Shown one piece after another: positions 22,985 to 34,238 of a DNA stretch of 64,000 nt; position 1 is the stretch's first letter, and the number at the start of each line of letters is the position of its first letter. The DNA comes from Ailurus styani. Its lineage: Eukaryota > Chordata > Mammalia > Carnivora > Ailuridae. Location of the stretch: the NCBI GenBank assembly GCA_002007465.1, contig LNAC01000064.1, positions 4,200,448-4,264,447 of the forward strand, given 5' to 3'. The position numbers were made by a program, and so were the translations under genes. The notes under the pieces were generated by a model that searched no databases, was not told where the DNA came from, and saw only the letters and a program-made list of their open reading frames with translations.

Positions 22985-23620
22985 CCGTTTCTAATCAAAC
23001 TTTCCAGAAATTCCTATCATTATCCAACTCTCTCCCACCCATAAACCCCATTCCTCCAGACATACCCATCTATGCCCACAAGGCCAGATAAAACACAATG
23101 AACTCTCACGGACTTTGCTCATACTCTTCCTTCAGTTTCGAGTACCCTTTGTCCATTCTCCTTGTTACAGGCCCAGTATAAATGTCTCTCTCCCCCACAG
23201 CCTCTTTTCCAATGTCCCCCAACCTACACAACATTAAGAAGATTGTCTCTACTACTTTCCTTGGGCTTATGTTACTTCTGGATTTGTGTATGTTTATACA
23301 GAATTATCTTATCTGTTAAACTATGAATTCCTAAAGGAAAAGTGAATGGAGTAAATCGAAGGGGAAGATGAAACATGAGAAACTATGGACTCTGAGAAAC
23401 AGAGGGTTATGGGGGGGCGGGCAGAATGGGTGAGACTGGTGGTAGGTATTAAGGAGGGCACATATTGCATGGAGCACTGGGTGTGGCGCATAAACAATGA
23501 ATCTTGGATCACTGAAAAAAAAAAACATACATACATACTATGAATTCCTAGAGGGCAAAGACTAGAACGTATTTATTTCCTTCATATTCTTAAATGAAAA
23601 GATGTGTTATCAATTTTGGT
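22985..23620 (+). mobile_element. L2-like LINE fragment, split by L1
   Basis: Weak plus-strand L2 order: TTTGCTCATACTCTTCCTTC, GGCCCAGTATAAATGTCTCT, then TAAACTATGAATTCCTA and, after the L1, GAGGGCAAAGACTAGAACGT (the L2 'GAGGGCAGGGAC' region). Confidence 0.6.
23334..23536 (+). mobile_element. Young 5'-truncated L1 3' end
   Basis: Short L1 3' segment (ATGAGAAACTATGGACTCTG, GAGCACTGGGTGTGGCG) ending in A-rich CATACATACATA. Target-site duplication ACTATGAATTCCTA at 23320-23333 and 23537-23550. Confidence 0.94.
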
Positions 23621-24254
23621 TACAAAGAGACAACATCTACAATCTATTTATCTTAATGTCACTGGGAAGCCAAGCTGCTCAAAATCAAATTCCACGGTTT
23701 ACCACTTGGTTACCATAGCTAAAAACATTTTGGTATAGTTTTGGTGTAAATTTGAGGGTTATGCAACATCACATAGGCAACTTATGCTCAAGTAATTAAA
23801 AGTGAAGTTCTTTGTAATGCTCTTGGCTTTTTTGAAAGGTCAAAACTATGTCAAAATAAATTTTTTTAAAAGGTTAAGAACAAGGATTCCTTATTGTCAA
23901 TGCAGTAGAGGGATTCAATAAAACATAAATTAAAAAAGCATCCATCAAGTTTGGTAACTAGAAGGTAACTTAGGGAAGTTACTGTGGGAGCTAAGAAAAA
24001 CTGCGGTGAGTGGACAATACGATTAGTATTATTATTTTGATGGTCACAAAAGCTCTAAACTAAATAAGAGGAAAAAAGAAGTTTAAGTACTGACAGGAAA
24101 GGATGCAAAATTACCATTATACGAAGATGACTATTTGTTATACAGAATATTCAAAAGACACAATCGAATACTTATCAGCTAACAAAAAGTAAAAATTAAG
24201 CTTTCCTATGTAATAAAGTGACGAAAAGAAAATAAAATGGTAGGGGGAATAAAA

Positions 24255-24690
24255 GGACTGTCATAGGGGAAAAAAGAGAGAAAAAGGCAAACCAAGAAAC
24301 AGATTTTTTTTTTTTTTTTTTGCCCCAGGAGTACAGGTCTGTGAATCATCAGACTTACACCTTTCACAGCACTCACCATAGCACAAACCCTCCCCAATGT
24401 CCATAACCCATCCACCCTATCCCTACCCTCCCACCCCCCAGTAACCCTTAGTTTGTTTCGTGAGATTAAGAGTCTCACCATAAGAAACAGACTCTTAACT
24501 ATAGAGAACAGACATGGTTATCAGAGGAGAGGTGGATGGACAGGCTAAATAAGTGATGGGAATTAAGAAGCACACTTATGATGAGTACTGGGTGATGTAT
24601 GGAAGTGTTGAATCACTGAATTGCACACCTGAAACTAAGAGTACACTGTATGTGAACTAACTGGAATTTAGAAGAAAACTTTAAAAATTA
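24255..24690 (+). mobile_element. L1 3' end hosting a second L1
   Basis: Plus L1 3' UTR: ACCAAGAAACAGA | insertion | GACTCTTAACTATAGAGAAC, GGTTATCAGAGGAGAGGTGG, GCACACCTGAAACTAAGAGT. Confidence 0.88.
24304..24481 (-). mobile_element. Young L1 3' end nested in an L1
   Basis: Opposite-orientation L1 3' end with a 17-T tail at its low-coordinate side. Target-site duplication AAGAAACAGA at 24294-24303 and 24482-24491, so the insertion lies inside the older plus-strand L1. Confidence 0.95.
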
Positions 24691-25399
24691 TAATCCCAAT
24701 TAACAATCAAATGTATGATAGCACTTTCCATCTATAATAGTTTTAAAGACATGTTTAATAACAAAGACTGAATTAAACCAAAAATGTGCTTGAAAGAAAA
24801 TACTGTTAAACTTTTCACAGGGTAATTTGGCTACACATGCCAAAACCCTAAAATTATTCACAAATTTGCATTCTATAAATAGATGGGAATTTCTCCTAAG
24901 GAAATAAAAAGAGGTGTGTGCAAAGATGTTTGTTAAAGCATTTTAAAAAACTGACAATAAAAGTTAACCTAAAATATCAAAAAAAAAAGGCTGGTTAAAT
25001 AAATTACGGAAGAGTTACACTATATAATAAATGCCAATGATTGAAATAACAATGTAAAAACATTAATGTCCAAGAAACAAGATCCTAACATTAAAAAACG
25101 CAAGTTACAAAAGAAAAATGTGTGTATTTGTATGCACACATATATGCATGCAAGCACACAGAGTCTCTAAAATATTCTATGTCAAAATGTCAACAGGTTC
25201 CACTTCTGGATGAGATGAAGTAAGCATATTCCACCCTGTTTGTCCCACTAAATGTAGCCATAAAAACCTGGAAAGAATGTATGGAACAACTACTTTTGGA
25301 CTCTGAACATAAACAGTAAGCATAAGAGGGGACACTTTAGAATGAAAATCAGAGCTTACAAAGATATAACAATAAAATGGCAGAGATAAATTCAAACTT

Positions 25400-25990
25400 A
25401 TCAGTAATTATTGTCTAATTTAATTGTGCTGAGGCCAGAGAGGATGGTCTTTATGACAGTGCTTCTTTGAAATCTGTCAAGGCTTTCTTTTTGACCAAGT
25501 CTTTTACAATGTCTATAGGTGTCTACAGTGTGTATTAAAAGAATGTATACTGTCTTATCTGCTGGGTGCAGAGTTTTACATGTACCTACGAAAATAATCT
25601 TAGTGATTTTGATATTCAAATGCCTAGTTTGGGGATTTTTTGTTTTCTTGATCACATTTGATAGCCAAGTTGTTAGATGCATACAAAATCATCATATTAT
25701 TTTGGGGAAAACTGTACCTGTTATAATTTAGTATCTATTACACATATCCATTAATGCTTTTGCCTTAAGGTTCATTTTGCCTGGTTTTTATGCTGTAAAG
25801 ACAGATTTTTTGTATAGTATTTATCTGTTATGCTATTTCATATCCCTTCATTTTCAATCTTTCCTGAATGCCTATGATACCTGTGTGTTTTGGAACCCAC
25901 ACACACCTGGATATAACCAATCCTTCCTGTTAGTATCCAAAAAATATTACTTGTACTTCCTTAGAGCTCCCCTTGGCTTTGGCTTTGCAA
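25400..25990 (-). mobile_element. Internal fragment of an old L1
   Basis: Plus strand reads as complement of L1 internal sequence: GAGGCCAGAGAGGATGGTCT, TTTGAAATCTGTCAAGGCTT, AAAAGAATGTATACTGTCTT, TTAAGGTTCATTTTGCCTGG. It has no 3' end or tail. Family assignment is by landmark order only. Confidence 0.65.
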
Positions 25991-26544
25991 TGTTGTTAGT
26001 AGTTTAAAAACTCCTAGATTAAGCAGTTCATTCTTTAACTGCAAATATAGCCTTCAATGAGCCACTCTAACATGCTCTCATTCACACAGAAAGATTTAGG
26101 GAATTGAACAGCCTGCAGTAAGCAATATTTTGAAATTCAATCTAATTAGAATGAAATATAAAAGCTCTCCAATTATCATCTTTTCTATAATAAAATAAGG
26201 TTAGTGACATAATAGTTTTAAGCATACCCTACTTTTAAAAGGATCAATATATCAACATATTAAAGAATACCTGGATATCAGAAATGACTGACCATACATG
26301 AATATCTTGTGCTTCCCCTTCCAGATTGTAGAATTATTACTGAGATAAAGATGTCTAAGCCATACATAATGTCCATGCAAACAGTTTTCCTCAGTGAAAT
26401 TTGAGCAGAACATGTGTCACTTCCAGCATGGGAGGATTAAGAGGTAAAAAGGTCTTCTCCAGACTGTCCTCTTGGAAAGGCCGAAAGCAATTAAATTCAA
26501 AGTCTGGCCTAGGGCACAGCAGTCTCCAAAAAAAAAGAAGCCTA

Positions 26545-26702
26545 GGGGCACCTGGGTGGCTCAATGAGTTAAGTGTCTGACTCTTGATATCAGCTCAGGT
26601 CTTGATCTCGGAGTCATGAGTTTGAGCCCCATGTTGGGCTCCATGCTGACTGTAGAGCCTACTTTAACAAAACAAAACAAAACAAAACAAACAAAAAAAA
26701 GC
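26545..26702 (+). mobile_element. Older Can-SINE
   Basis: Head GGGGCACCTGGGTGGCTCAA, short body, tail (ACAAA)n. Flanked by GCCTAGG / GCCTGGG. Confidence 0.9.
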
Positions 26703-26759
26703 CTGGGCTTGTGGTAGAATACAGTCTTTGTACTGGTACATAAAGAAAACAACACTTTT

Positions 26760-27093
26760 TTTTTTTTTTTNNNNNNNNNNNNNNNNNNNNNNNNNNNNNN
26801 NNNNNNNNNNNNNNNNNNNNNNNNNNNNNNNNNNNNNNNNNNNNNNNNNNNNNNNNNNNNNNNNNNNNNNNNNNNNNNNNNNNNNNNNNNNNNNNNNNNN
26901 NNNNNNNNNNNNNNNNNNNNNNNNNNNNNNNNNNNNNNNNNNNNNNNNNNNNNNNNNNNNNNNNNNNNNCCTACCCCCCACGACCCCCCACCCTGCCCCT
27001 CAAGTTCCTCATATCAGAGAGATCATATGATAATTGTCTTTCTCTGATTGACTTATTTCGCTCAGCATAATACCCTCCAGTTCCATCCACGTC
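26760..27093 (-). mobile_element. Young L1 3' end containing an assembly gap
   Basis: Starts with a T run, then the N gap, then minus-strand L1 sequence (CTCATATCAGAGAGATCATA, GACTTATTTCGCTCAGCATA). Target-site duplication AAAACAACACTTTT at 26746-26759 and 27094-27107 shows the gap lies wholly inside this insertion. Confidence 0.93.
26771..26969. other. Assembly gap (199 N)
   Basis: Undetermined bases following a T run. The true length is unknown. Confidence 0.99.
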
Positions 27094-28009
27094 AAAACAA
27101 CACTTTTGTTAGGTTAATGCTAACTCCTGGGAACTTAACCAGTGGGTTAATAAGACCTACACAATGTGTCACTGTTACCAGGAAAAAAAAAAAGCGTCCA
27201 TGTTAATGGAAGATATTAAAACAATAAAAGCATAAAAAACATAAGATGTGAAATGCCTTTCTTTTTCATTTGCCATAAGATCTTCTCTAATCTTATATGT
27301 TCCAGAAAGGAAAGTGATTAGATAACTTTAAAATCTTTTGGTCCCCCTGACACAGACAGAAAGGAAATGATTATGCTATCTTCTACAACAAGACATTGCC
27401 ATTCTTGGCTCAATTTCCTGAGAGGATATATTACAAATATTCCTAAATTAGTTCATTTACTCTCCAATTATTATTAAAATCCCTTTCAAGATATTTTTCA
27501 GAAAGCCAAGCGCTACAGTCTAACATGGCAATCATTCAAATATACACACACATCACACACAAACTATAATCTTCCATTTCGTATTCAATATTTTCTGCAG
27601 AAAAAAATTTTCACTGAATGACTACTAACTTAGTACTACTATCTCTCCTCATGTATATCAAAATACCTGAGTTTCCATTTTCTTATCCACAAAATGTGGG
27701 CTAGATCAGAGGCTTAGCTGGGGCCTAGAGACAGACTTCAGCAAGAATGTGAATACCTGAAGGTACGTGCAGTTTCAAATGTGCATATGTGGGTCTACAA
27801 CATTGTCAACGGATTTTCAAAGGGTCCATGTCCCCAGAAAGATAGACTGCTAAACCAGAAAATCTCCAAGTAGCTTCTTATTTCACAGTTCAACGACTAT
27901 GACTCTGATTATTGAAGTCTGAAGAAAACACTGTGATTTTGTGCAATTCAGTTTCTGTGCAGTGTAGCAAACATATAAATGCCTATTATATACCAGACAT
28001 TATTTAGAT

Positions 28010-28200
28010 CAGGGGCTGGCAAAACAAGGTCTTTGCCATCTATTTTTATAAATAAATTTTTATTGGAACACAGGCACGATACATTAGTCTATCATTTATG
28101 GTTGTTTTCATGTGAAATCAGAAGAATGGAATAGCTGCAACAGAAAATATACAGCTTGCAAATCCTAAAATATTTAATAACTGGCCCTTCACAAAGCAGG
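28010..28200 (-). mobile_element. hAT-type DNA transposon relic
   Basis: Begins CAGGGGCTGGCAAAACAAGG and ends GGCCCTTCACAAAG. In reverse it shows GGGCCAGTTATTAAATATTT, TTGCAGCTATTCCATTC and GTGTTCCAATAAAAATTTAT, the order of the mammalian 'GGGCCAGATAGTAAATATTT' element. The same family occurs at 40384-40758. Confidence 0.78.
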
Positions 28201-31044
28201 TCTTTTGTCCTCTTTACTAGATGGTGATCTAAGATGACTAATTCATAACTTCAGACCCAGTAGGCAACATGGTTTTTAAAGTTTACCTACATCCTAAATA
28301 TTTCTATTAAACTGTATATATGTATATCATATACATATATGCTGAGTAAAAAGGCAAAAAAGAAAAGGAAAGAGGTAATTATATGACAAAACCAAGAAAG
28401 AGAAGCCATGCAATGGAAGACAAAGTTTCTCTGAGCTTCCTAACAAATAGAATTTTTTTTAAATGAGTAAATATTTAATAAGAAATAAAACAATTAAAAG
28501 ACCCTGAATAAATTAAAGGACAATATCCTTTAAAGTTATTTTAGATAAAATGACCTTTAATAAAAGCCAAAGGCTGTATGCTTCAGAGAGCAAAGAAATG
28601 AATAATCCAGCTGTCTAAGTTAGAAGCAGTCTCACTTTACAGAAATAAAATGCAGAGAATGTGAAGGAAAGCATGAATAAATAAATAAAATATCCTTAAA
28701 CTTTCTATGTAGGAATTATCAGCATATTTTACAGGATATGCTAAACCCACAATTCAAAACTGTTAGCAGTAATCAAAGGTCCTAGCCCACAGACCACTGA
28801 CTGAAAGAGAACATATATACTTCAAATCACAAACACTTTTGAACCCTCTCTCCCAGGAAGAAATATTATATTGTAACTCAACACAAGTACACACACATGC
28901 ACAAGTTTCTTCACTAATAACTTTACTTATGCCTTTATGCTAGGAGGTTTTCTGTTCTTTGCCATATATTTTAAACGCTAGCTATGACCCACTAAATTGC
29001 TTTTCCAATGCACTAATTGGTCAAGACCCATAATTTGATAAAAGACTGTTCTAGATACCAAGAAAAGAGATAGCAAAGAACATATAAGATATTGACTTAT
29101 ATTCTTTCTATATTCAAGAGCCACCAACCTTCAAGGGTGTAGAACAAATGACTACTGGCGACACCAAAACTGTTCTCAAAAAGCATCTCTAGATCTATGT
29201 AAATGCTCAAACTTCAAAATTCTAACCACAGCCATGTCTTTGCCCTAGAAAATTTTGAGACCAGAAATTCATCTCTACCAAAGAAGAACCTTAATATGGT
29301 TCCCAGGCAGGATAAGGAGTCCTCAAATAACCGTATGAGTCAACTTTTAAATAAAATGATTTACCATTATCCAGCTGGATTCTCAAATTATCCTTTTTTT
29401 TTTCCCTTTGGCAAGATTAACTTTAACTGCTCTACTTCCCAGTAATTGCCCAACAAGTTCAGTTACTTCCTAAATCAACTCCTTCACTGTGATTTATGTC
29501 AGCATAAAAAAGGATACTAGTCCTCCTGTTAGGTAAGGCAGGAAAGCACATGTTAATCCAAACGCTACCTCAAGTAGTTAAGAATACAGTTCTGTTTCAT
29601 GCCTCTAAAAACAGGATTTTTTGGTTATGTTTATGTTTTTATGGTTTTATACATTATGCTCCCAAAAATAGACCAATTTTTCCAATTCTGATTATCAATT
29701 TAAATGCTTATAAAAGCTCTAAAGAATCTTTTGAAAGTACATGCAGGTTAGCCAACAGGTTTTTATCTGTGAAATCAACAACGAACAAAAGCTTTAAATT
29801 TATCTTATTTATTAAAAGAAAAAGTAATGTTACAAGACTCAACAGTTAAACCTAAAACTGATTACTCTTTGCCAGATTACTGATGGCAAGAATTCAATAC
29901 AATGAGCTGGTATAGGAAGTTTTGAGGATATGCAGTCAGAAATTTGGAGGTAAAGGGGTTGCCCATTTAATAAATAAGAACAAGTTACAGTTTAATTTAT
30001 ACTTTGATTCCCCAAGAATTTTTTCCTAAGGAGTTAAGTAATAAGAAAAAATTTAGAAAGTTCTGGAACAATCACACCACTCTAAGGAGAATTAGAAACA
30101 TTCAGAAGTAAGTTACCTTCTTTTGGCACCTTCTTCAGCAATTCTATAGCAATTAATCTATTTAAAGCCAGAGGGATTACAAGACTTGTTAAGTTCAGAA
30201 GAATATAAAGCATCGGCAATAATATCAATACAATGCTACTTTAAAACAATTCAAATGTAACTTAGAACATACCTGAGGGAGAATGGCTATGAAATGATTT
30301 ACCTAACTCAAGTCTCTTAGTAGATGGTACCATATGCCTGGCAAAACTTAACTAAGTTAAAACCAACAGAAAGCCTACAAACTTATGGCACAGAAAACAA
30401 ATATGTACCAATGTCAACTATACCTCTGAGAAAAAGAAATAACTGATGAATAAAATCAAAAGAGAAATGACTGATAAAAACAACCCCTAACAGTAAAAAA
30501 GGCAGCAATGCACTCTGGCCACAGAGCTGACATGTCATGATCATGTTATTCTTCTTCATTAAATAGTTACTAAGAAACTGTTCTTTGTAAGTCACTACTA
30601 TTTCAGGTAAATAAAAATTTTAGGGAATGAAAGAGATGGTTACAAAATTCTGTGATCCTGTTGATGAATTCTATAGTTTCCTGAAACTCAGGACAATCTA
30701 GTGTCTTTTCTACTTATCAAGCAGCAAAGGGAACAAAGAGAATACTAGTCCTCCTGGTTAGGTAAGGCAGGAAAGTGAGAGTAGTCACTGCAAAAGCAGA
30801 GGCATGTCTTTGCTTGGCCAGGATGTAAGAAAGAAACTTAAACAAACCTGCAGCAAAAGAGCATCAAAATTTGAATGAAAGACATTTGAGGGCTCTGGAC
30901 TCAATCTGTTCTTATGTCATGAAGGAAATACACATACACATATAGTCCAAGTATTTTATGACACTAAATACTGAACGTATACAAACTACAACAACGATTA
31001 ATAACAAATGAAATTTTGGTTTTACCAAGCTCATTAGAAATTAC

Positions 31045-31165
31045 CTGGTGGTAAATCAGGATCTGTAGGAGCAGCTTGCTGAATTCTTCGGGGTTTTACT
31101 GATGATTTCGTGTTCTCAGTAGTACTACGGTTGGTAGAATTAGAACCACAGCTTTCGTGATCATC
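31045..31165 (-). CDS. VPS13B: VPS13B exon 4 (internal coding exon)
   Basis: Read on the minus strand this 121-bp segment starts with D-D-H-E-S-C-G-S-N and ends with P-T-D-P-D-L-P-P plus one base of a split Gly codon. I recognise it as the Ser/Thr-rich linker after the chorein-type N-terminal segment of VPS13B, a Golgi bridge-like lipid-transfer protein of about 4,000 residues (loss causes Cohen syndrome in humans). By recalled human numbering it starts at codon 98 (c.292-412). The 5' boundary is TAG|GATGAT and the donor is CCAG|GTAATT. The leftover G joins GT of the next exon to make Gly, then Tyr-Val-Gln. Phase in is 0, phase out 1. The acceptor is odd: eleven A residues lie between the pyrimidine stretch and the TAG. 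Identification is from memory of the protein, not a search. Confidence 0.93.
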
Positions 31166-31682
31166 CTATTTTTTTTTTTAAAAGAAAAGTATCAACCACC
31201 ATTCAAGAATTAGGAAAGGTTTTTTTTAGTTGAATATATACAATTTATGGTTAGTAAATTTGATTAGCTAAGACTGATTTTTTAGCTCTAAAAAAATCTA
31301 TATAACCAAACAATTATAATTTTCACTCTCAAAGAGCACTTAGAAATAACAAGTAGTTTAAACCACAAATTCTTCTTTTCGTGAGTTGGTATCTAAACAA
31401 ACCACTTGATAAAAACAACAACAAAAAAATTGTTATATATGGCTTTCACAAAAGAAGACTAATAGAAGTTTTTAAACACTTTCCATCTGAATACAAAATA
31501 AATGGAAAGGGAGCAACCCTCTCGGGTCCCCTCCCTCCTTGGGAGCTTTGTACTATCACTCTGCTATTGCTCAATGAACCTTGCTTTGCTGCCACCACTC
31601 TGTCTGATCTATCTCTTCATTCTTCGAAGCAGCATGACCAACAACCACAGGCACTGACACAGAAAAAATCCTGTAACATTCA

Positions 31683-31700
31683 TGGGGGCTCATCAGGGAT
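31683..31700 (+). promoter_or_regulatory. Proline-tRNA-type retroviral primer-binding site
   Basis: TGGGGGCTCATCAGGGAT differs at two of 18 positions from the familiar proline-tRNA site used by gammaretroviruses and follows an LTR-terminal CA immediately. Confidence 0.75.
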
Positions 31701-32175
31701 CTCTGCCATCATTAAGAACTACTAACCAATAAAGGTCCTCTAGCTACAATTGGTGACTCAGATGGAGCCTCACATGGAGGTCAAACCAGACATCTACAGG
31801 GGACCCCTTGACAGATCAGGATGAAAGGAACCCTGCCACCCCATCCAACGTCCTCCCTACCCCCAGCAGGAAGTAGCTACAATCTGCCATTGTCCTTCCT
31901 CCCTAACAGCAGTTAGGGTTACCTCTTCAGAGGGGAGAATGATGGATAGCTGGAAGGCAGGCAGGCAGGACAAAGGACAACAGGCACCCACCCTAAGAGG
32001 AAACCACCCTGAAAAGGATTTTACACCAGCCTGGAAGGAGTCCTCCACCCTGTCCCTTATGACAGAGACAGGTGACAAAAATCTGACTGGATGACAGGTG
32101 CAGGGAGGGTTAATGAGATGAAAACAGCCCGCCAGCAAGACCATAAAAACCCCTGGACTTAGAAACTCAGGTGGC

Positions 32176-32265
32176 TCTTATAAGGTTTCCTAATCTCACA
32201 AAACAAACTGAGGGTTACTGGGGGGTGGGACGGTAAGGATAGGATAAAAATAAAAAAAAAAAAAA
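32176..32265 (+). mobile_element. Very short L1 3' insertion in the ERV LTR
   Basis: A 90-bp L1 3' fragment (AAACAAACTGAGGGTTACTG) with poly(A). Target-site duplication AGAAACTCAGGTGGC at 32161-32175 and 32266-32280. Confidence 0.94.
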
Positions 32266-32374
32266 AGAAACTCAGGTGGCATAAAAACTCCTGGACTTAG
32301 AAACTCTTAAGTCCCCTCCCTCCTCAGGGGGCTTTGTACTGTTACTTTCCTATCACTCAATAAACCTTGCTTTG

Positions 32375-32589
32375 GGGGCACCTGGGTGGCTCAGCGGGTT
32401 AAGCCTCTGCCTTTGGCCCAGGTCATGATCTCAGGGCCCTGGGATCAAGCCCCACATCGGGCTCTCTGCTCAGCGGGGGGGCCTGCTTCCCCCTCTCCTT
32501 CTGTCTGCCTCTCTGCCTACTTGTGATCTCTCTCTCTCTCTCTCTGTCAAATAAATAAATAAATAAATAAAACCTTTAAAAAATAAAAA
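32375..32589 (+). mobile_element. Can-SINE in the ERV LTR
   Basis: Full-length plus SINE. Target-site duplication AATAAACCTTGCTTTG at 32359-32374 and 32590-32605; the duplicate includes the LTR's AATAAA signal. Confidence 0.97.
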
Positions 32590-33404
32590 AATAAACCTTG
32601 CTTTGCTGCCCACCAAATAATAATAATAATTAATAAATAAATGGAAAGGATCTTAACTTTCCCCTCTTTTCTTGTTTATATGTTAAGGCCCTCAGTATTT
32701 TGTGTGTTAAATTAAGCATCCAAGTCTTCTTAATCACCTTAATAATTAATCTTAATCATCCTTGGACTCCTTTGCATCCTATTGTTTACTGAATTATTAT
32801 CCACATTAGATATAAGGTTTCGTTGGGCTTTGATATGAATAACAAAAATTTCAACAAGACATATTTTTAAAATGTATTCCCTTATTTACACAATGCAGAC
32901 AGTACTCTTTTCCTGCCTTGATTCAACAAAAGTTTATATAATGCTCTTATGTGCTAATTTTTGGATGTACAAAGACAAATCAGATTTTAGACATGTCCTC
33001 AAAGATTTCAGAATCTATTGAAAACATATATAACCAGTTCTACATAGTACTTCTTAAGTTAGGAATAGAAAGAGAGTCCTTCTATTTGGAAGAACTAGAG
33101 AGGTCAGGCTCATAAAAGTGAGTATAGGAATGTTTTAGGTTGAGGCTAAATGGAGGGAAACCGTAAGCAAAAGCAAAAGAAGTATATATGTATGTAGCAT
33201 GTACAAAGAATGGTTAATTGAAGAAAGCCAAAGTATACAATGCTTAAGATGAAAGAACTATAACAGAAGCTAAAGGCATGAACCAGTTCAGTAAAAATGG
33301 GTTAACATTAAGAACTATAAAAGATGTTCTCAGCCTTTGTTTTAGTTGTCATGTTTCAAGATTTGGTAATTAGGATGCCAATAACGCATAAGAAAGGCGA
33401 TTTA

Positions 33405-33611
33405 GGGGGCACCTGGGTGGCTCAGTGAGTTAAAGCCTCTGCCTTTGGCTCAGGTCATGATCTCAGGGTCCTGGGATCAAGCCCCGCATTGGGCTCTCTG
33501 CTCGGTGGGGAGCCTGCTTCCTCCTCTCTCTCTCTCTCTCTGCCTGCCTCTCTGCCTACTTGTGATCTCTGTGTGTCAAATAAATAAATAAAATATTAAA
33601 AAAAAAAAGAA
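33405..33611 (+). mobile_element. Can-SINE
   Basis: Full-length plus copy between AAAGGCGATTTAG and AAAGGAGATTTAG. Confidence 0.95.
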
Positions 33612-33844
33612 AAAAGGAGATTTAGTAGCTCTAGTAGAGAGACAAGAGTGGGAGCAGTAAATGAATAGTTCAAAGAGGGAAAGAGAAACTAAAGTAGAAA
33701 CAATAAACATAGATTGCTCTTTCAAGAACACAGGCAACACAGGGAGGAAATAGATGGGGTAGTAATAAAATAAAAGCATCTGGCATCTTCTTGTTTTGGG
33801 GATAAAAGAGCACATTCTGCTTAAAGAAAAGATACATATGAGGA

Positions 33845-34035
33845 TGGAAGCCTGGATGGCTCAGTCAGTTAAACAGCTGCCTTTGGTTCAGGTCGTGATC
33901 CTTGGGTCCTGGGATTGAGTCCCAAATTGGGCTCCTTGCTCATCAGGGAGACTGCTTCTCCCTGCCTGCTCTGCCTGCCATTCCCCCTGCTTATGCTCTC
34001 TGACAAATAAATAAAATCTTAAAAAAAAAAAAAAA
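33845..34035 (+). mobile_element. Can-SINE
   Basis: Plus copy with diverged head (AAGCCTGGATGGCTCAGTCA). Flanks GATACATATGAGGA and GGTACATATGAGGA. Confidence 0.94.
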
Positions 34036-34070
34036 GGTACATATGAGGAAAGATCAAAGGTAAAAATATA

Positions 34071-34238
34071 GGGGCACCTGGGTGGCTCAGTCAGTTAAGT
34101 GTTTGACTCTTGATTTCGGCTCAGATCATGATCTCAGAGTTGTGAGATGAAACCCTGAGTCAGGCCCCACACTGGGGGTGGAGCATGCTTAAGATTCGCC
34201 CTCTCCCTCCCCTCTCTTAAGAAAAAAAAAAAAAAAGG
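34071..34238 (+). mobile_element. Older Can-SINE
   Basis: Head GGGGCACCTGGGTGGCTCAG with a GTTTGACTCTTGATTTCGGC body and poly(A); an older subfamily than the copies at 21030 or 60690. Confidence 0.93.

Larger units (their letters stand above)
20411..31044 (-). other. VPS13B intron 4 contents
   Basis: About 10.6 kb. Contents: SINEs (21030-21232, 22157-22406, 26545-26702), L2-like sequence (22985-23620) with an L1 3' insertion, a nested L1 pair (24255-24690), an internal L1 piece (25400-25990), a young L1 spanning an assembly gap (26760-27093), and a hAT relic (28010-28200). Positions 21250-22130, 27108-28000 and 28210-31044 show no element I can name. The last of these contains a 34-bp direct repeat 1.2 kb apart (29514 and 30742). 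Confidence 0.7.
31520..32640 (+). mobile_element. Gammaretrovirus-like ERV fragment (partial LTRs, no genes)
   Basis: Two related R/U5 segments (about 31520-31682 and 32305-32640, the second split by a SINE) share the phrase GCTTTGTACT..CACT..ATTGCTCAATAAACC-like with a polyadenylation signal. The first ends ..CA directly before a primer-binding-site match. The internal part is only about 240 bp, so gag, pol and env are gone. A purine run (AGAGGGGAGAA, 31929-31939) followed by TG at 31940 could be the polypurine tract and start of the 3' LTR; that boundary is an inference. Confidence 0.72.

Noticed and set aside
26664..27030. ORFs of about 100 codons on both strands
   Set aside because: They run through the 199 undetermined bases and have no real sequence support.
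31857..32144. 95-codon minus-strand ORF as a gene
   Set aside because: It is antisense to the ERV fragment and its cysteine- and proline-rich translation has no family features.
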